DNA of 64,000 nt from Desulfitobacterium sp050251735 (GCA_050251735.1 JBFWMF010000003.1:62001-126000), one strand, 5' to 3'. Numbered from the stretch's first letter, positions 44,914 to 54,214 are shown. Notes: generated by a model from the letters alone, not told the origin. Translations and numbers: made by a program.

Positions 44914-44936
44914 AAAAAAGGAGAGCCATGCTCCCC
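44914..44936 (-). terminator. Terminator of rpsF-ssb-rpsR
   Basis: Minus-strand GGGGAGC / GCTCTCC stem (one G-U pair), 3-base loop, then TTTTTTG. Confidence 0.85.
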
Positions 44937-44942
44937 TCTTCT

Positions 44943-45173
44943 TTAATCTACGATATAAGGCAATAACGCAATGTGGCGTGCTCTTTTAATTGCAATAGTC
45001 ACTTGACGTTGATGCTTTGCACAGTTGCCAGAAATACGGCGAGGCAGAATCTTGCCGCGTTCCGTAATATATTTGCGAACTTTATGAGTCTCTTTATAGT
45101 CGATAGACTCTACTTTATCAACACAGAAGCTACATACCCGCTTTCTTGGTCTGCGTCCGCGTTCACGCTTCAT
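44943..45173 (-). CDS. rpsR: 30S ribosomal protein S18
   Basis: A 76-residue S18 protein, basic, with the IDYKETHKVRKYITERGKILPRR core. It carries C14-x2-C17 plus C50 and H53 (CSFC...NCAKH), the zinc-ligand (C+) form rather than the Cys-free paralogue. Last gene of the rpsF-ssb-rpsR operon. Confidence 0.97.
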   Translation of the reverse strand: MKRERGRRPRKRVCSFCVDKVESIDYKETHKVRKYITERGKILPRRISGNCAKHQRQVTIAIKRARHIALLPYIVD

Positions 45174-45226
45174 TCAATTCACACCCTTCCCGGTTTAGAA
45201 GGTTACTTCCTTCGGAATTTCTTTAC

Positions 45227-45637
45227 TTAAAATGGGATATCGTCATCTAAGCTCACTTCATGACCATATGTCCCAACATCACTGGCCCCTGAGGATGATC
45301 CATGTCCGGAATTCCCGTCTTTGGGGCTGAGGAATCGTACATTTTCAGCAACGATCTCATAAACCCAACGGCGCTGTCCATCTTGACCATCATAGGTACG
45401 AACCTGCAACCGTCCATCGACTGCTGCTAATTTCCCTTTGGAAAGATAATTCGCACACAGCTCAGCCAGCTGTCTATATACCACACATGGAATAAAATCC
45501 GCTTCCCGTTCCCCGTTAGCATTCTTGAAGTTACGATCAACAGCAAGTGTAAAGCTGGCTACCGCAACCCCATTCGGGGTATAACGTAACTCGGGGTCTT
45601 TCGTTAAACGGCCTATTAAAACGACGCGATTCAACAT
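45227..45637 (-). CDS. ssb: Single-stranded DNA-binding protein
   Basis: A 136-residue SSB with the OB-fold MLNRVVLIGRLTKDPELRYTPNGVAVASFTLAV and the C-terminal partner-binding tail DDDIPF. Between rpsF and rpsR as in most Firmicutes. Confidence 0.97.
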   Translation of the reverse strand: MLNRVVLIGRLTKDPELRYTPNGVAVASFTLAVDRNFKNANGEREADFIPCVVYRQLAELCANYLSKGKLAAVDGRLQVRTYDGQDGQRRWVYEIVAENVRFLSPKDGNSGHGSSSGASDVGTYGHEVSLDDDIPF

Positions 45638-45652
45638 AGTAACCCCTCCCTA

Positions 45653-45940
45653 CTAATCTTCTTTCTTTGTGGTCAAGAAACGCACAACAGTATCGGAGAT
45701 CTTCATGATCCGCTCTACCTCTTGTGCCGTACGAGCTTCGCCATTAAAGTTCATCAGAATGTAAAAACCTTCCCGATAATCATTAATTTCGTAAGCTAAG
45801 CGGCGTTTGCCCCATTTGTCAACAGCGACATCTGCTCCACCATTGTTGGTAACAACTTCGGAGAACTTGTCCACTGCTGCGGCAACAGCCTCATCATCCA
45901 AATCTGGACGGATGACATAAAGTACTTCGTACGCTTTCAT
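45653..45940 (-). CDS. rpsF: 30S ribosomal protein S6
   Basis: A 95-residue S6 (YEVLYVIRPDLDDEAVAAAV... KWGKRRLAYEINDYREGFYILMNF). ATG with GGGGAGGTG upstream; a longer in-frame start overlaps the leader hairpin. First gene of the operon. Confidence 0.97.
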   Translation of the reverse strand: MKAYEVLYVIRPDLDDEAVAAAVDKFSEVVTNNGGADVAVDKWGKRRLAYEINDYREGFYILMNFNGEARTAQEVERIMKISDTVVRFLTTKKED

Positions 45941-45949
45941 AATTGCACC

Positions 45950-45990
45950 TCCCCTCGGACTTGCGGCCCCCATGACAGGGGCAGGGATAC
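45950..45990 (-). promoter_or_regulatory. Candidate S6:S18 autoregulatory leader hairpin
   Basis: The minus-strand leader just before rpsF has a CCCC...GGGG stem followed by GCCGCAAGTCCGAGGGG, containing the CCG-rich bulge elements expected of the S6:S18-binding leader. The fit is partial. Confidence 0.45.
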
Positions 45991-46031
45991 ATAGTCTAGC
46001 AAGACTATTTTTTAAAGACTACCAATTAAAG

Positions 46032-46060
46032 ATTATAGCACGTATTAGAAAGGTATGCAA
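46032..46060 (-). promoter_or_regulatory. Promoter of rpsF-ssb-rpsR
   Basis: Minus-strand TTGCAT (46055-46060), 17-base spacer, TATAAT (46032-46037), about 90 bases before rpsF. Confidence 0.8.
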
Positions 46061-46087
46061 ACAAAAGATCTTTAATGGGGAATTTTA

Positions 46088-47188
46088 CTAGACGTTAAAC
46101 CGGAAATGAACGATATCCCCATCATTCATCACATATTCTTTACCCTCTAAACGAACCAAGCCCTTTTCTTTAGCTCCGTTCAGGCCTCCGTATTCAACAA
46201 AATCTTTGTAAGCAACCACTTCGGCACGAATAAAGCCTCGTTCAAAATCAGTATGAATGACCCCGGCAGCTTGCGGTGCTTTGGTCCCTTGGCGGATTTC
46301 CCAAGCTCTTACTTCGATTTGGCCGGCAGTAAAATAGGTCATCAGCCCCAGCAGGTGAAAAGCCCCGCGAATCAGACGATCCAGGCCAGATTCGGCAAGA
46401 CCCAAGTCTTCCAAAAAGGCCGTTTTCTCTTCTTCCTCCAACTCGGAAATCTCAGCCTCGATCTTTGCACAGACCACAACCACTTCGGAATTCTCAAGGG
46501 CAGCAATCTCCCGAACCCTCTGGACATAAGCATTCTCGTCCGGATTGGCAATATCCTCTTCACTGACATTGGCCGCATAGAGGACGGGCTTCATGCTTAA
46601 GAGGGGGAAGGATTTTAAGAGCTCCCGCTCCTCGTCGCTAAAGTCTAAGCTCCTTGCTGCCTGACCCTCATCTAAAACTTCTTTTAAACGATTGAGAAGA
46701 GCAACTTCCAGCTGAGCCTTCTTCTCCCCTGATTTTAAAAGCTTTGCCGAACGTTCAAGGCGTTTCTCGACACTCTCTAAATCCGCGAGAACCAATTCCA
46801 GCTGAATGGTGTCAATATCCCGTTTAGGGTCCACACTGCCTTCGACATGAACCACATTGCTGTCTTCAAAGCAACGAACCACATGAACAATGGCATCTAC
46901 TTCCCGTATATGAGATAAAAACTTATTACCCAATCCCTCACCCTTGCTGGCTCCTTTGACCAATCCAGCAATATCCACAAACTCCACAGTCGCCGGGACG
47001 ATTTTATCAGGCTTAACCATTTCCGCCAGAACCTGCAGCCGGGAATCCGGTACCTGCACAATTCCGACGTTAGGGTCAATCGTACAGAAAGGGTAATTCG
47101 CGGCCTCTGCACCCGCTTGGGTTATAGCATTAAATAAGGTTGATTTTCCTACATTAGGTAAACCAACAATCCCTGCGTGTAATGTCAT
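46088..47188 (-). CDS. ychF: Redox-regulated ATPase YchF (OLA1 family)
   Basis: A 366-residue Obg-type P-loop protein that prefers ATP. G1 GLPNVGKSTLFNAIT, G3 DIAGLVKGASKGEG, a coiled-coil insertion, and a C-terminal TGS domain ending GDIVHFRFNV. Ribosome-associated stress function in other bacteria. Confidence 0.96.
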   Translation of the reverse strand: MTLHAGIVGLPNVGKSTLFNAITQAGAEAANYPFCTIDPNVGIVQVPDSRLQVLAEMVKPDKIVPATVEFVDIAGLVKGASKGEGLGNKFLSHIREVDAIVHVVRCFEDSNVVHVEGSVDPKRDIDTIQLELVLADLESVEKRLERSAKLLKSGEKKAQLEVALLNRLKEVLDEGQAARSLDFSDEERELLKSFPLLSMKPVLYAANVSEEDIANPDENAYVQRVREIAALENSEVVVVCAKIEAEISELEEEEKTAFLEDLGLAESGLDRLIRGAFHLLGLMTYFTAGQIEVRAWEIRQGTKAPQAAGVIHTDFERGFIRAEVVAYKDFVEYGGLNGAKEKGLVRLEGKEYVMNDGDIVHFRFNV

Positions 47189-47292
47189 TTAAAAAAACCT
47201 CCAGCTTATTTCAGGCAACAGTACTTTCATTATTAATTAGTATTAACCTTTAAGATTATATGGGAATCTTGGCTAAACCGCAAGCTTTCCTC

Positions 47293-47493
47293 TTACAACT
47301 CGTTTGAATCCGTTTTTTGCAGAATTTCCTTCAGCTGTCGTTCAAGCTTAACCCGAGGAATCCAAGCCTGATGTTGACAGCCCAAGCACTGAATACGAAA
47401 ATCCATACCCGTACGCATAACTTTCCAATCTGAGCTTCCGCAAGGATGTGGTTTACGTAGACGAATGATATCTCCCACTTGCAAAGGAATCAT
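47293..47493 (-). CDS. DUF951 family protein
   Basis: A 66-residue protein with the DUF951 signature IRLRKPHPCGSSDWKVMRTGMDFRIQCLGC. The HPCG and CLGC groups could bind a metal. It lies between CvpA and ychF; function unknown. ATG with GGGGG upstream. Confidence 0.85.
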   Translation of the reverse strand: MIPLQVGDIIRLRKPHPCGSSDWKVMRTGMDFRIQCLGCQHQAWIPRVKLERQLKEILQKTDSNEL

Positions 47494-47610
47494 AGAACTT
47501 ACCCCCTTTACAACTTCTCTTTTCATGCTCAATGCTCTTAAATCACCTTATAAGGATGACTCCTCCGGAGTCCCTTTATACGATGAACAAAATGAAGCTC
47601 CTCATGCCCT

Positions 47611-48405
47611 TTATAGATTGATGGCGTTCGGATCCTTCAGGTTTAGATCTGGTATGTTTGGGTTAGGTAAGGTTAGATCCTCAAGGTCTACAGGTAAGCG
47701 AAAGCCTTGTTCAATGTTTAAACGCATAAAATCCCCAAGAAAGCTATAGGTTTGGAGCAAATAAGGATGCAGGGTTGAGCCCTCGATAAATCCTATGGTC
47801 TCTCCCGAGTTGGCAATGATAAAGAGGGGAGAGAACAATCCGAAAAAGACAGCAAGCCCCAGAAATGTGACCAGTCCCCCCGCAAGCAAGCCACCACCGC
47901 CATTGATGGTGCCCGACAAGAAGCCTAAGGGAGCTAGTAGGAGTGCCGAAATAATCTCAATGATGATTATTACTCCAAAATAGACCAAGGCGAAGGCAAT
48001 GATTTTCATGGCGTTATCGGAAAGGGCTTGGGCAAAATTGTGAGTAATGGACTGCAAGGCACTATCCGTATAAAGCTCTACGTCCGGAAGGTTTGAGCCC
48101 CCTAGGGCGCTTCTGAACTCCTCCGGAAATATGGATAAAAACTTCTCAACAGTCTGCTCCTCAATCACTGCGGCTTTGGACTCGATGGTCGGAAGGATTC
48201 GCTTATAAATAGCAGCCTCCAACCAAACCCGCAAAGGAATCCTCTGATCCAACCACTGCACCAAGATTTGATAATTTTGCGCAGCAAGAACCAAGCCGAC
48301 CAAACTTCCACCCAAACTAATGATGCCGGAAATAAGACCCTTGCGATACCCTTGAATTGCCCCAATAAGAACAATTGCCAGAATGAAGATATCGAAGCTA
48401 TTCAT
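47611..48405 (-). CDS. CvpA family membrane protein
   Basis: A 264-residue protein with four or more membrane segments and the CvpA start SFDIFILAIVLIGAIQGYRKGLISGI. Insert of about 80 residues after helix 2 compared with short CvpA. Exact role unknown. ATG with AGGAGGAG. Confidence 0.85.
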   Translation of the reverse strand: MNSFDIFILAIVLIGAIQGYRKGLISGIISLGGSLVGLVLAAQNYQILVQWLDQRIPLRVWLEAAIYKRILPTIESKAAVIEEQTVEKFLSIFPEEFRSALGGSNLPDVELYTDSALQSITHNFAQALSDNAMKIIAFALVYFGVIIIIEIISALLLAPLGFLSGTINGGGGLLAGGLVTFLGLAVFFGLFSPLFIIANSGETIGFIEGSTLHPYLLQTYSFLGDFMRLNIEQGFRLPVDLEDLTLPNPNIPDLNLKDPNAINL

Positions 48406-48466
48406 GATTCTCCTCCTAAAACCCAGGTTCCCTCTATTATACTTCATCCACCCCAAAAGATTAAAC

Positions 48467-48677
48467 AAAACTTAGTGGGTGCCAAGTCGAAGACGACGGC
48501 AGCCGCTTAGTTGCGTTATACTATTTTCCGATAAAATTCAATAGAAAATAGTGAAAACAAAACTTGGCAGGTGACGAAGGAAGCTGCCTTAGTTGCGTTA
48601 TACTATCTTCCGATAAGCTCCCATTGAAGATAGTGAAAACAAAACTTAGTGGGTGCCAAGTCGAAGACGACGGCAGC
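48467..48677. repeat. Short tandem repeat family (three units, last truncated)
   Basis: Units begin AAAACTT at 48467, 48559 and 48641. Units 1 and 3 share AGTGGGTGCCAAGTCGAAGA plus CGACGGCAGC; units 1 and 2 share TTAGTTGCGTTATACTAT and CTTCCGAT or TTCCGAT, and GATAGTGAAAAC or AATAGTGAAAAC. Unit 1 is 92 bases, unit 2 is 82 bases and unit 3 is about 37 bases. Each full unit contains an inverted pair around ACTATTTTCC/AGAAAATAGT. No open frame was seen. Confidence 0.75.
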
Positions 48678-48682
48678 TATCT

Positions 48683-48710
48683 AAAAAGGAAAAGCACCCT
48701 AAAAGGGTGC
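48683..48710 (-). terminator. Terminator of the CBS-ACT gene
   Basis: GCACCCT / AGGGTGC stem with a 3-base loop, then on the minus strand TTTTCCTTTTTAG. Confidence 0.8.
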
Positions 48711-48757
48711 CCATCACATCTGCTACTATTCTCCATTGTTACACACAGCCCGATCGA

Positions 48758-49384
48758 CTAATGGCTTAACTCATATCCCTTGGCAACGAGGCTGGCCTTT
48801 ACTTCATCCACCCGATCTCCACTAAGACGGGCTAAAATCTGTACACGATTATCTCTGAGATGATAAACCGCTAAGCTGGAGATATTGACATCGTGTTCTT
48901 GCATAGTAGATGCCAGATCCACCATCACACCCACTTCATCCTTAGTCTCGATAACGAAGCGTTGCCCCGGGCTTCTGAATCCCATAATATCCAAGAAGGT
49001 ATCAAAAATATCCGACTCAGTGACAATCCCTACTAATTTATCGTTCTCAACGACCGGCAAGGCTCCAATACCGTTTTCCCTCATCAATAGAGCTGCATCC
49101 TCAATCTTCGTGTCCGGAGTACAGGTGATTACATTTTTAACAGCGACCTTGCGAATGGTGGTTTTCCCCACCAGATAATTGAGTTCAAAAATACTGAGTG
49201 TTGTTGCCGGAGAGGGAGATACCTCACGAAGATCTCCATCCGTAACAATACCGACCAATCTTCCTTTTTCCACCACTGGTAAACGATTGATTTGTTTCTC
49301 TCTCATAAGAGCCATGGTATCCGCAATATTATCGTCCGGGCTAACTGTAAAAACACGAGATGTCATAAATTGCTTCACATACAT
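48758..49384 (-). CDS. CBS-pair and ACT domain protein
   Basis: A 208-residue AcuB-like protein. Two CBS motifs (about 1-55 and 75-130: INRLPVVEKGRLVGIVTDGDL; IGALPVVENDKLVGIVTESDI) precede a C-terminal ACT domain (about 143-205). CBS pairs usually sense adenine nucleotides. Partner unknown. ATG with AGAGGTG upstream. Confidence 0.87.
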   Translation of the reverse strand: MYVKQFMTSRVFTVSPDDNIADTMALMREKQINRLPVVEKGRLVGIVTDGDLREVSPSPATTLSIFELNYLVGKTTIRKVAVKNVITCTPDTKIEDAALLMRENGIGALPVVENDKLVGIVTESDIFDTFLDIMGFRSPGQRFVIETKDEVGVMVDLASTMQEHDVNISSLAVYHLRDNRVQILARLSGDRVDEVKASLVAKGYELSH

Positions 49385-49492
49385 GAAAATCACCTCTTCC
49401 TAACACTCTAGTCCTGCTATGAGTATTCGACTTACACCCCTGATCTTCCTCTAAACCAAGTGAGGGCATTGTATTGTAAATGTTCACCCATA

Positions 49493-49897
49493 TCAATTAA
49501 TTTTATTCTTTTGGAATAAGACCTTAATTCTTGAAGCGGACCATTTCGCTTGCCGTTTAACAGTTTTTAGATTCTTAGCCGGAATGGGATTATGCGGGTC
49601 GATCTCAACCGCCCTTTGATAATAGTGAATGGCTTGCTCCATCTCTCCATTCTGTCGAGCAATATTACCCAAGTTGTTCCAGGCATGGTTACATTGCTCG
49701 TCTAATTCGATGGCTTTCTGAAAACACGCTTTGGCACGTGTAAAGTCGTGCAACCTACCATAAACCACGCCTAGCTTATTATGTCCCATCGCATCTTCCG
49801 GACACTGCTCTAAATAGCGCAAGAAGTCCTCTTCGGCTTCATCAAGGCGTCCAGCCTCTAGATGGTCTAATCCTTGTTGAAAATAGCTATTACTCAT
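49493..49897 (-). CDS. TPR protein coupled to hypB
   Basis: A 134-residue protein with three TPR units (GLDHLEAGRLDEAEEDFLRYLEQCPEDA, AMGHNKLGVVYGRLHDFTRAKACFQKAIELDEQ, AWNNLGNIARQNGEMEQAIHYYQRAVEIDPHN). Its ATG overlaps the hypB stop by 4 bases, so its translation is coupled to HypB. A role in nickel-enzyme assembly is inferred only from this. Confidence 0.85.
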   Translation of the reverse strand: MSNSYFQQGLDHLEAGRLDEAEEDFLRYLEQCPEDAMGHNKLGVVYGRLHDFTRAKACFQKAIELDEQCNHAWNNLGNIARQNGEMEQAIHYYQRAVEIDPHNPIPAKNLKTVKRQAKWSASRIKVLFQKNKIN

Positions 49898-50571
49898 GGG
49901 TTATTACCCTTTGTCTGCCGTATTTGCTCATCGAGCCACTCTACCCATTCTTGAAGCCCCTCCCCGGTACGACAAGACACCTCAAAGATAACTATCTCCG
50001 GATTAATCTTCAGGATGTCCTCCTTCATGACATTAAGGTCTGTCTCAACCAAAGCAAGCAAATCCATTTTGTTTAAGATAGCAACTTTGGAACTGCGGAA
50101 GATGACCGGGTATTTTGAAGGCTTGTCATCCCCCTCCACTACGCTGAGGACTACGACCTTAAAATCCTCCCCCAAATCAAAATCAGCTGGACACACTAAA
50201 TTCCCTACATTCTCAATAATCATCAGGTCCAGTTGACCCCATTGGAACTCCGGCAGAACTCTTTCCACCATTTTAGAATCCAAATGACATCCACCACCGG
50301 TGTTAATCTGTATCACAGGAATATCATGTTGAGCGATCCGGTCTGCGTCCTTGCTTGTAAAAATATCTCCCTCGATGACGGCCACCTGATGGTTTTCCTT
50401 CAAGTTAGAGAGTGTACGCTCTAAGAGTGTTGTTTTTCCTGCTCCAGGGGAACCTATAATATTAATCGCTAAGCAATTATTCTTCTGAAAATGCTTACGA
50501 TTGATCTCTGCATGAATATCATTATTCTGTAGCAAATTTGCCATCACTGCGATCTCACGTTGCGAACTCAT
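49894..50571 (-). CDS. hypB: Hydrogenase nickel incorporation GTPase HypB
   Basis: A 225-residue G3E-family GTPase for Ni insertion into NiFe hydrogenase. Walker A GSPGAGKTTLLE, INTGGGCHLD metal site, GTP-specificity NKMDL. The N-terminus lacks the His-rich nickel-storage stretch. Stop of hypA overlaps its ATG (ATGA). Confidence 0.95.
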   Translation of the reverse strand: MSSQREIAVMANLLQNNDIHAEINRKHFQKNNCLAINIIGSPGAGKTTLLERTLSNLKENHQVAVIEGDIFTSKDADRIAQHDIPVIQINTGGGCHLDSKMVERVLPEFQWGQLDLMIIENVGNLVCPADFDLGEDFKVVVLSVVEGDDKPSKYPVIFRSSKVAILNKMDLLALVETDLNVMKEDILKINPEIVIFEVSCRTGEGLQEWVEWLDEQIRQTKGNNP

Positions 50572-50912
50572 TCTTCAACCTCCAAACTTTCCAGAAGTAA
50601 TTCTTCTCCTTCGATGATGTCAATACCAATATGCTGGCAGCTTGGACAAGCAAATAAAATGCCGGCTACCGGAAATTCATCGCCACAGCCTTTACAGCGA
50701 CCCTTGACAGGTATCAACTCGATCTGAAGCTCAGCCCCCTCACTGACCGTTCCCTTAGCATACGCCTCAAAAGCCATCTGGAGGGCTTCCGGCTCAGCGT
50801 TGGTGAGTTTCCCTATTTTCAACTTCACTAATGTCACTTTTTTTACCTGATGTTGAGCCAAAGTCCTTTCTATGACCTCGAATACTCCACCCATCAAAGA
50901 CATCTCGTGCAC
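50568..50912 (-). CDS. hypA: Hydrogenase nickel incorporation protein HypA
   Basis: A 114-residue metallochaperone with the N-terminal Ni-binding MHEMS (H2) and a zinc site made by CKGC and CPSC. GTG start with GGAG upstream. Coupled to hypB; no hydrogenase structural gene is in this window. Confidence 0.95.
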   Translation of the reverse strand: MHEMSLMGGVFEVIERTLAQHQVKKVTLVKLKIGKLTNAEPEALQMAFEAYAKGTVSEGAELQIELIPVKGRCKGCGDEFPVAGILFACPSCQHIGIDIIEGEELLLESLEVEE

Positions 50913-51030
50913 CTCATCACTCCTTGCCTTCCTTGTAGCTTGTGCATGGACTTATCGGCAACTCGTCCTCCTTGTCACCACATAAGTTGTCTCTATATTA
51001 TCCCAAATAATGCCTTTGAACAAGGAGATG

Positions 51031-52062
51031 TTATGTTTTTCTATACTTCCAAATCAGCACGGGGATAAATATCAAACCCAAATAACCGAAAAGAGGATAG
51101 ACTGTCTTGACGATAAAGGAGAATTGAACGCTGGAAAGGGGAATGACAAGTAGTAATAGGAAAATTATGGAATACCGATAATTGAATCCGTATCTTTTCT
51201 CCATATGATTGACGAGGCTAAAGCCATTACCGATGGCGGCTGTCAACATGGCTAGCCATAAAACAACCACATAGAAAAATCCCGCCCAAGCCCCTAACCT
51301 ACCGGCAACAGCGACCATGGGAATTTCATAGCCTCTAACCTCCGGAAATCTTAGGAGTGCCATACAGATGACTAGCGCAAAGACACCTAGGGCTATACCA
51401 CCAAAAACTGCACCAATGCGTGCTCCTGGCTTTTGTATTTCTTTTCCTAGAGAAGCAAAGACGACCATGGCTAAGGTTAAATTGAATGAGACATAAAGGA
51501 TCCCTGAAAACACCCAGTTTTGAATCATAGGATTCGCTACGATTTCAACATCAACACCCTTAATTCCTTCTGCAAAGAGTATGGCCCAAAGAGCTATTCC
51601 TAGACAAAAAATAAATTTGAGGGGTATTAACGCTGAATTAATCCAAAGAATACCCTCGCTCCTAAACCATAAAGCAATAGTGATCACTAAGGCAGTCAGG
51701 AATATTCCTACCCAAGGGGATAGTTCAAAGTACTGTTGAAACACTGCCCCCGCCCCTGACATCATTGCCGTCATACCAATGAATAAAAGCAGACTAATCA
51801 CAACATCCATACGCGCTCCCCAGGTCTTCCCAAAAAGCCGCGCAAAAAACTCCATATAGGAGGATATCCGCCACCGCCTTTGGAGATCGATCATAATCCA
51901 GCCTAGAAGCGAGAAAAGCACTGTGCTAATTAAAATTCCCAATAGCCCACTACCACCAAAGTTCGCAAAGAATTGCTGTATTTCTTGTCCGGATGCAAAG
52001 CCAGCACCCATCACTGCACCGACATAGGTTGCTGCAACTTGAAAAACTATTTTTATGTGCAT
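51031..52062 (-). CDS. YkvI-like membrane transporter (APC-superfamily)
   Basis: A 343-residue protein with about 10 hydrophobic segments beginning VFQVAATYVGAVMGAGFASGQEIQQFFANFG, typical of the YkvI family of uncharacterised Firmicute permeases with a LeuT/APC-like fold. Substrate unknown. ATG with GGGGGGAG upstream. Confidence 0.83.
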   Translation of the reverse strand: MHIKIVFQVAATYVGAVMGAGFASGQEIQQFFANFGGSGLLGILISTVLFSLLGWIMIDLQRRWRISSYMEFFARLFGKTWGARMDVVISLLLFIGMTAMMSGAGAVFQQYFELSPWVGIFLTALVITIALWFRSEGILWINSALIPLKFIFCLGIALWAILFAEGIKGVDVEIVANPMIQNWVFSGILYVSFNLTLAMVVFASLGKEIQKPGARIGAVFGGIALGVFALVICMALLRFPEVRGYEIPMVAVAGRLGAWAGFFYVVVLWLAMLTAAIGNGFSLVNHMEKRYGFNYRYSIIFLLLLVIPLSSVQFSFIVKTVYPLFGYLGLIFIPVLIWKYRKT

Positions 52063-52178
52063 GAATACTCCCCCCTGCCTCATGCATATGGTCTCTTCTT
52101 TTGTCCCATGCATAAATTCCCTTTTTTCGGGGAAGAATTTAGCGGAGACTATCTTTTTATTTAGCGGGGGGTTTGTTG

Positions 52179-52748
52179 ATGAGTATTCTTTCTGTTTTTA
52201 CAGAATCTCATAAATTCAAAACACATTTTGATGATAAAATTGGGACACAAAAAATGGAGGCTAGGCTCATTGATGTTCTCTATGAGGAACGCCACCGTCC
52301 ATTAGTTATCTTATGCATCGGTACCGACCGTTCTACCGGAGATGCCCTTGGCCCACTTACTGGAACCTATCTCAGCCGCTTAGGCTTGCCTAAACTCACT
52401 GTTCTAGGCACCTTAGAACAGCCTGTGCATGCCACAAACTTAGCCGAGAATATTCAATACATCCAAAGTACTTATTATAACCCCTTTATTGTCGCTATTG
52501 ATGCTTGCCTAGGCAAGATGGACTCTGTTGGCAATATTACTCTTGCAAATGGACCGCTTAAGCCAGGTGCTGGAGTTCATAAAGAGCTCCCAGCCGTTGG
52601 CGAAGTCCACTTAACCGGGATTGTTAATGTTGGTGGTTTTATGGAGTACATGGTTTTACAAAATACACGGCTCGGGCTAGTCTGGAAGATGTCTGAGGCA
52701 CTTAGTGATCTATTAGCTAATGCCTATATCAAGACGAGAGTTTCTTAA
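52179..52748 (+). CDS. yyaC: Spore protein YyaC (DUF1256)
   Basis: A 189-residue protein of the YyaC/GPR-like family with the signature IGTDRSTGDALGPLTGTYL and ACLGKMDSVGNI. YyaC is made in the forespore in Bacillus and lies near parB. ATG with GGGGGG 7 bases upstream. One of few plus-strand genes here. Confidence 0.92.
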   Translation: MSILSVFTESHKFKTHFDDKIGTQKMEARLIDVLYEERHRPLVILCIGTDRSTGDALGPLTGTYLSRLGLPKLTVLGTLEQPVHATNLAENIQYIQSTYYNPFIVAIDACLGKMDSVGNITLANGPLKPGAGVHKELPAVGEVHLTGIVNVGGFMEYMVLQNTRLGLVWKMSEALSDLLANAYIKTRVS

Positions 52749-52805
52749 CCACCTCATGTTACTTCATCTTTAATTGTGCATTTTAGATCTCTTTTCTAAT
52801 ATAAA

Positions 52806-52846
52806 GGGAGATGATCACCTACTTTTGTCAGTAGCGATCGTCTCCC
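52806..52846 (+). terminator. Terminator after yyaC
   Basis: GGGAGATGATC / GATCGTCTCCC stem (one wobble) with a CTAC...GTAG inner pairing, then ATATTTG. Confidence 0.7.
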
Positions 52847-52957
52847 ATATTTGTTGTCTATTATATTTTAGTAGTATTAGGTCAGTATTCTTATTTAAAC
52901 TAATTACTATTTACACTCATCTCACGCTCATACACATTATGCCAGTTGATGTCCAGC

Positions 52958-53458
52958 TTATACTTTTACACTATCTTTAGTCTTACTTATTGCCAACTTC
53001 TCTTCTTCTGAAAGATGGTATGTTGATTCACCTTGAACGATCGGTTTGGCGTAAACTCTTGATTCATCGCGATTGTTAATCGAAGAAATGACAACACCAT
53101 TCGCTTCCTGGTTGAGGAGCGCCAAGGAAAAGCTCAAATCGCTACCCATATTTTCAAAAGCACTGAAGCGGACCAATTCTGCACGATCTATGGATACCCG
53201 TAGTTTCTTTTCTGTTCGGTCTACCCTCTCCTGAATTTGTTTGATATCTGCTTTATTATCTTTTACCTCTTCGCGATACGCTCTAAGCTCCTGATCCAAG
53301 GAGCTACCCTCTACGAAGGTTTGTAATGCGAGATATGCCTTCTGAAACTTCCTCATTTTACTATTCAACATAAGAATCCATATTAACTCAATAAGGCATA
53401 GGAACCCCACAAATGCTATAGCCCAATAGGATAGTGGCATGATTTGTTCTAAATTCAT
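52958..53458 (-). CDS. DUF4446 family membrane protein
   Basis: A 166-residue protein with one N-terminal membrane segment (about 12-30), a coiled-coil region (EVKDNKADIKQIQERVDRTEKKLR) and the DUF4446 domain (RFSAFENMGSDLSFSLALLNQEANGVVISSI). Conserved near parB in clostridia; function unknown. Confidence 0.85.
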   Translation of the reverse strand: MNLEQIMPLSYWAIAFVGFLCLIELIWILMLNSKMRKFQKAYLALQTFVEGSSLDQELRAYREEVKDNKADIKQIQERVDRTEKKLRVSIDRAELVRFSAFENMGSDLSFSLALLNQEANGVVISSINNRDESRVYAKPIVQGESTYHLSEEEKLAISKTKDSVKV

Positions 53459-53495
53459 AGTCTCCCCCTCGATCCATTCATTACCTAAATCTGTT

Positions 53496-54188
53496 CTACA
53501 TTACTTGTGCAAAAAACAAAGTCAAAGGAATAGCAACAAATATTCCTGGTAATAGATTACCCACTTTAATTTCTTTAATTTCAAGTAAAGTCAGCCCTAT
53601 TCCGACAATTAGCAATCCGCCAGTTGCACTCATCTCAGCTATAACCGCTTCGGAGAGCATGCCTTGAAGGAGCCCTGCTGACACCGTTATTCCCCCTTGA
53701 TATAAAAATACAGGTATCGCTGACACTAGGACCCCAATCCCCATCGATGATGCTAAAACAATAGATGAAATCCCATCGAGCATGGATTTCGCGTAGAGAA
53801 TATCATGCACTCCTTTGAGACCACTTTCTAAGGCCCCCATAATGGCCATTGCCCCCACGCAAAACATGAGGCTCGAAGAAACAAATCCTTTAGTGAAATT
53901 ACCTCCGGCCCCGCACTTAGAAAATTTTCTTTCTAACCACAATCCTAAGTGCTGGAGTCTCATCTCAATATCGATCCACTCGCCAAGGATTCCACCCAAA
54001 ACTAGACTTGCAATAACTACTATTGGATTTCGAGTTTCTAAAGCCATACTCAAACCGATAAGTATTACCGCTAGACCAATCCCTTGAGTTACTGTTCTCT
54101 TAATTTTCTCCGGCAAAGCCTTACCAAAGAGAATTCCTACTATTGCACCAATAATAATTGCCAATGAGTTCACAATTGTTCCGAGCAC
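53496..54188 (-). CDS. DUF554 family membrane protein
   Basis: A 230-residue protein with about 7 hydrophobic segments and the DUF554 pattern GTIVNSLAIIIGAIVGILFGK and FVSSSLMFCVGAMAIMGALESG. GTG start with AAGGGTG upstream. The strongest parS palindrome lies about 30 bases before it. Confidence 0.86.
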   Translation of the reverse strand: MLGTIVNSLAIIIGAIVGILFGKALPEKIKRTVTQGIGLAVILIGLSMALETRNPIVVIASLVLGGILGEWIDIEMRLQHLGLWLERKFSKCGAGGNFTKGFVSSSLMFCVGAMAIMGALESGLKGVHDILYAKSMLDGISSIVLASSMGIGVLVSAIPVFLYQGGITVSAGLLQGMLSEAVIAEMSATGGLLIVGIGLTLLEIKEIKVGNLLPGIFVAIPLTLFFAQVM

Positions 54189-54214
54189 AAACCATCACCC
54201 TTACTGCAAAGTTC

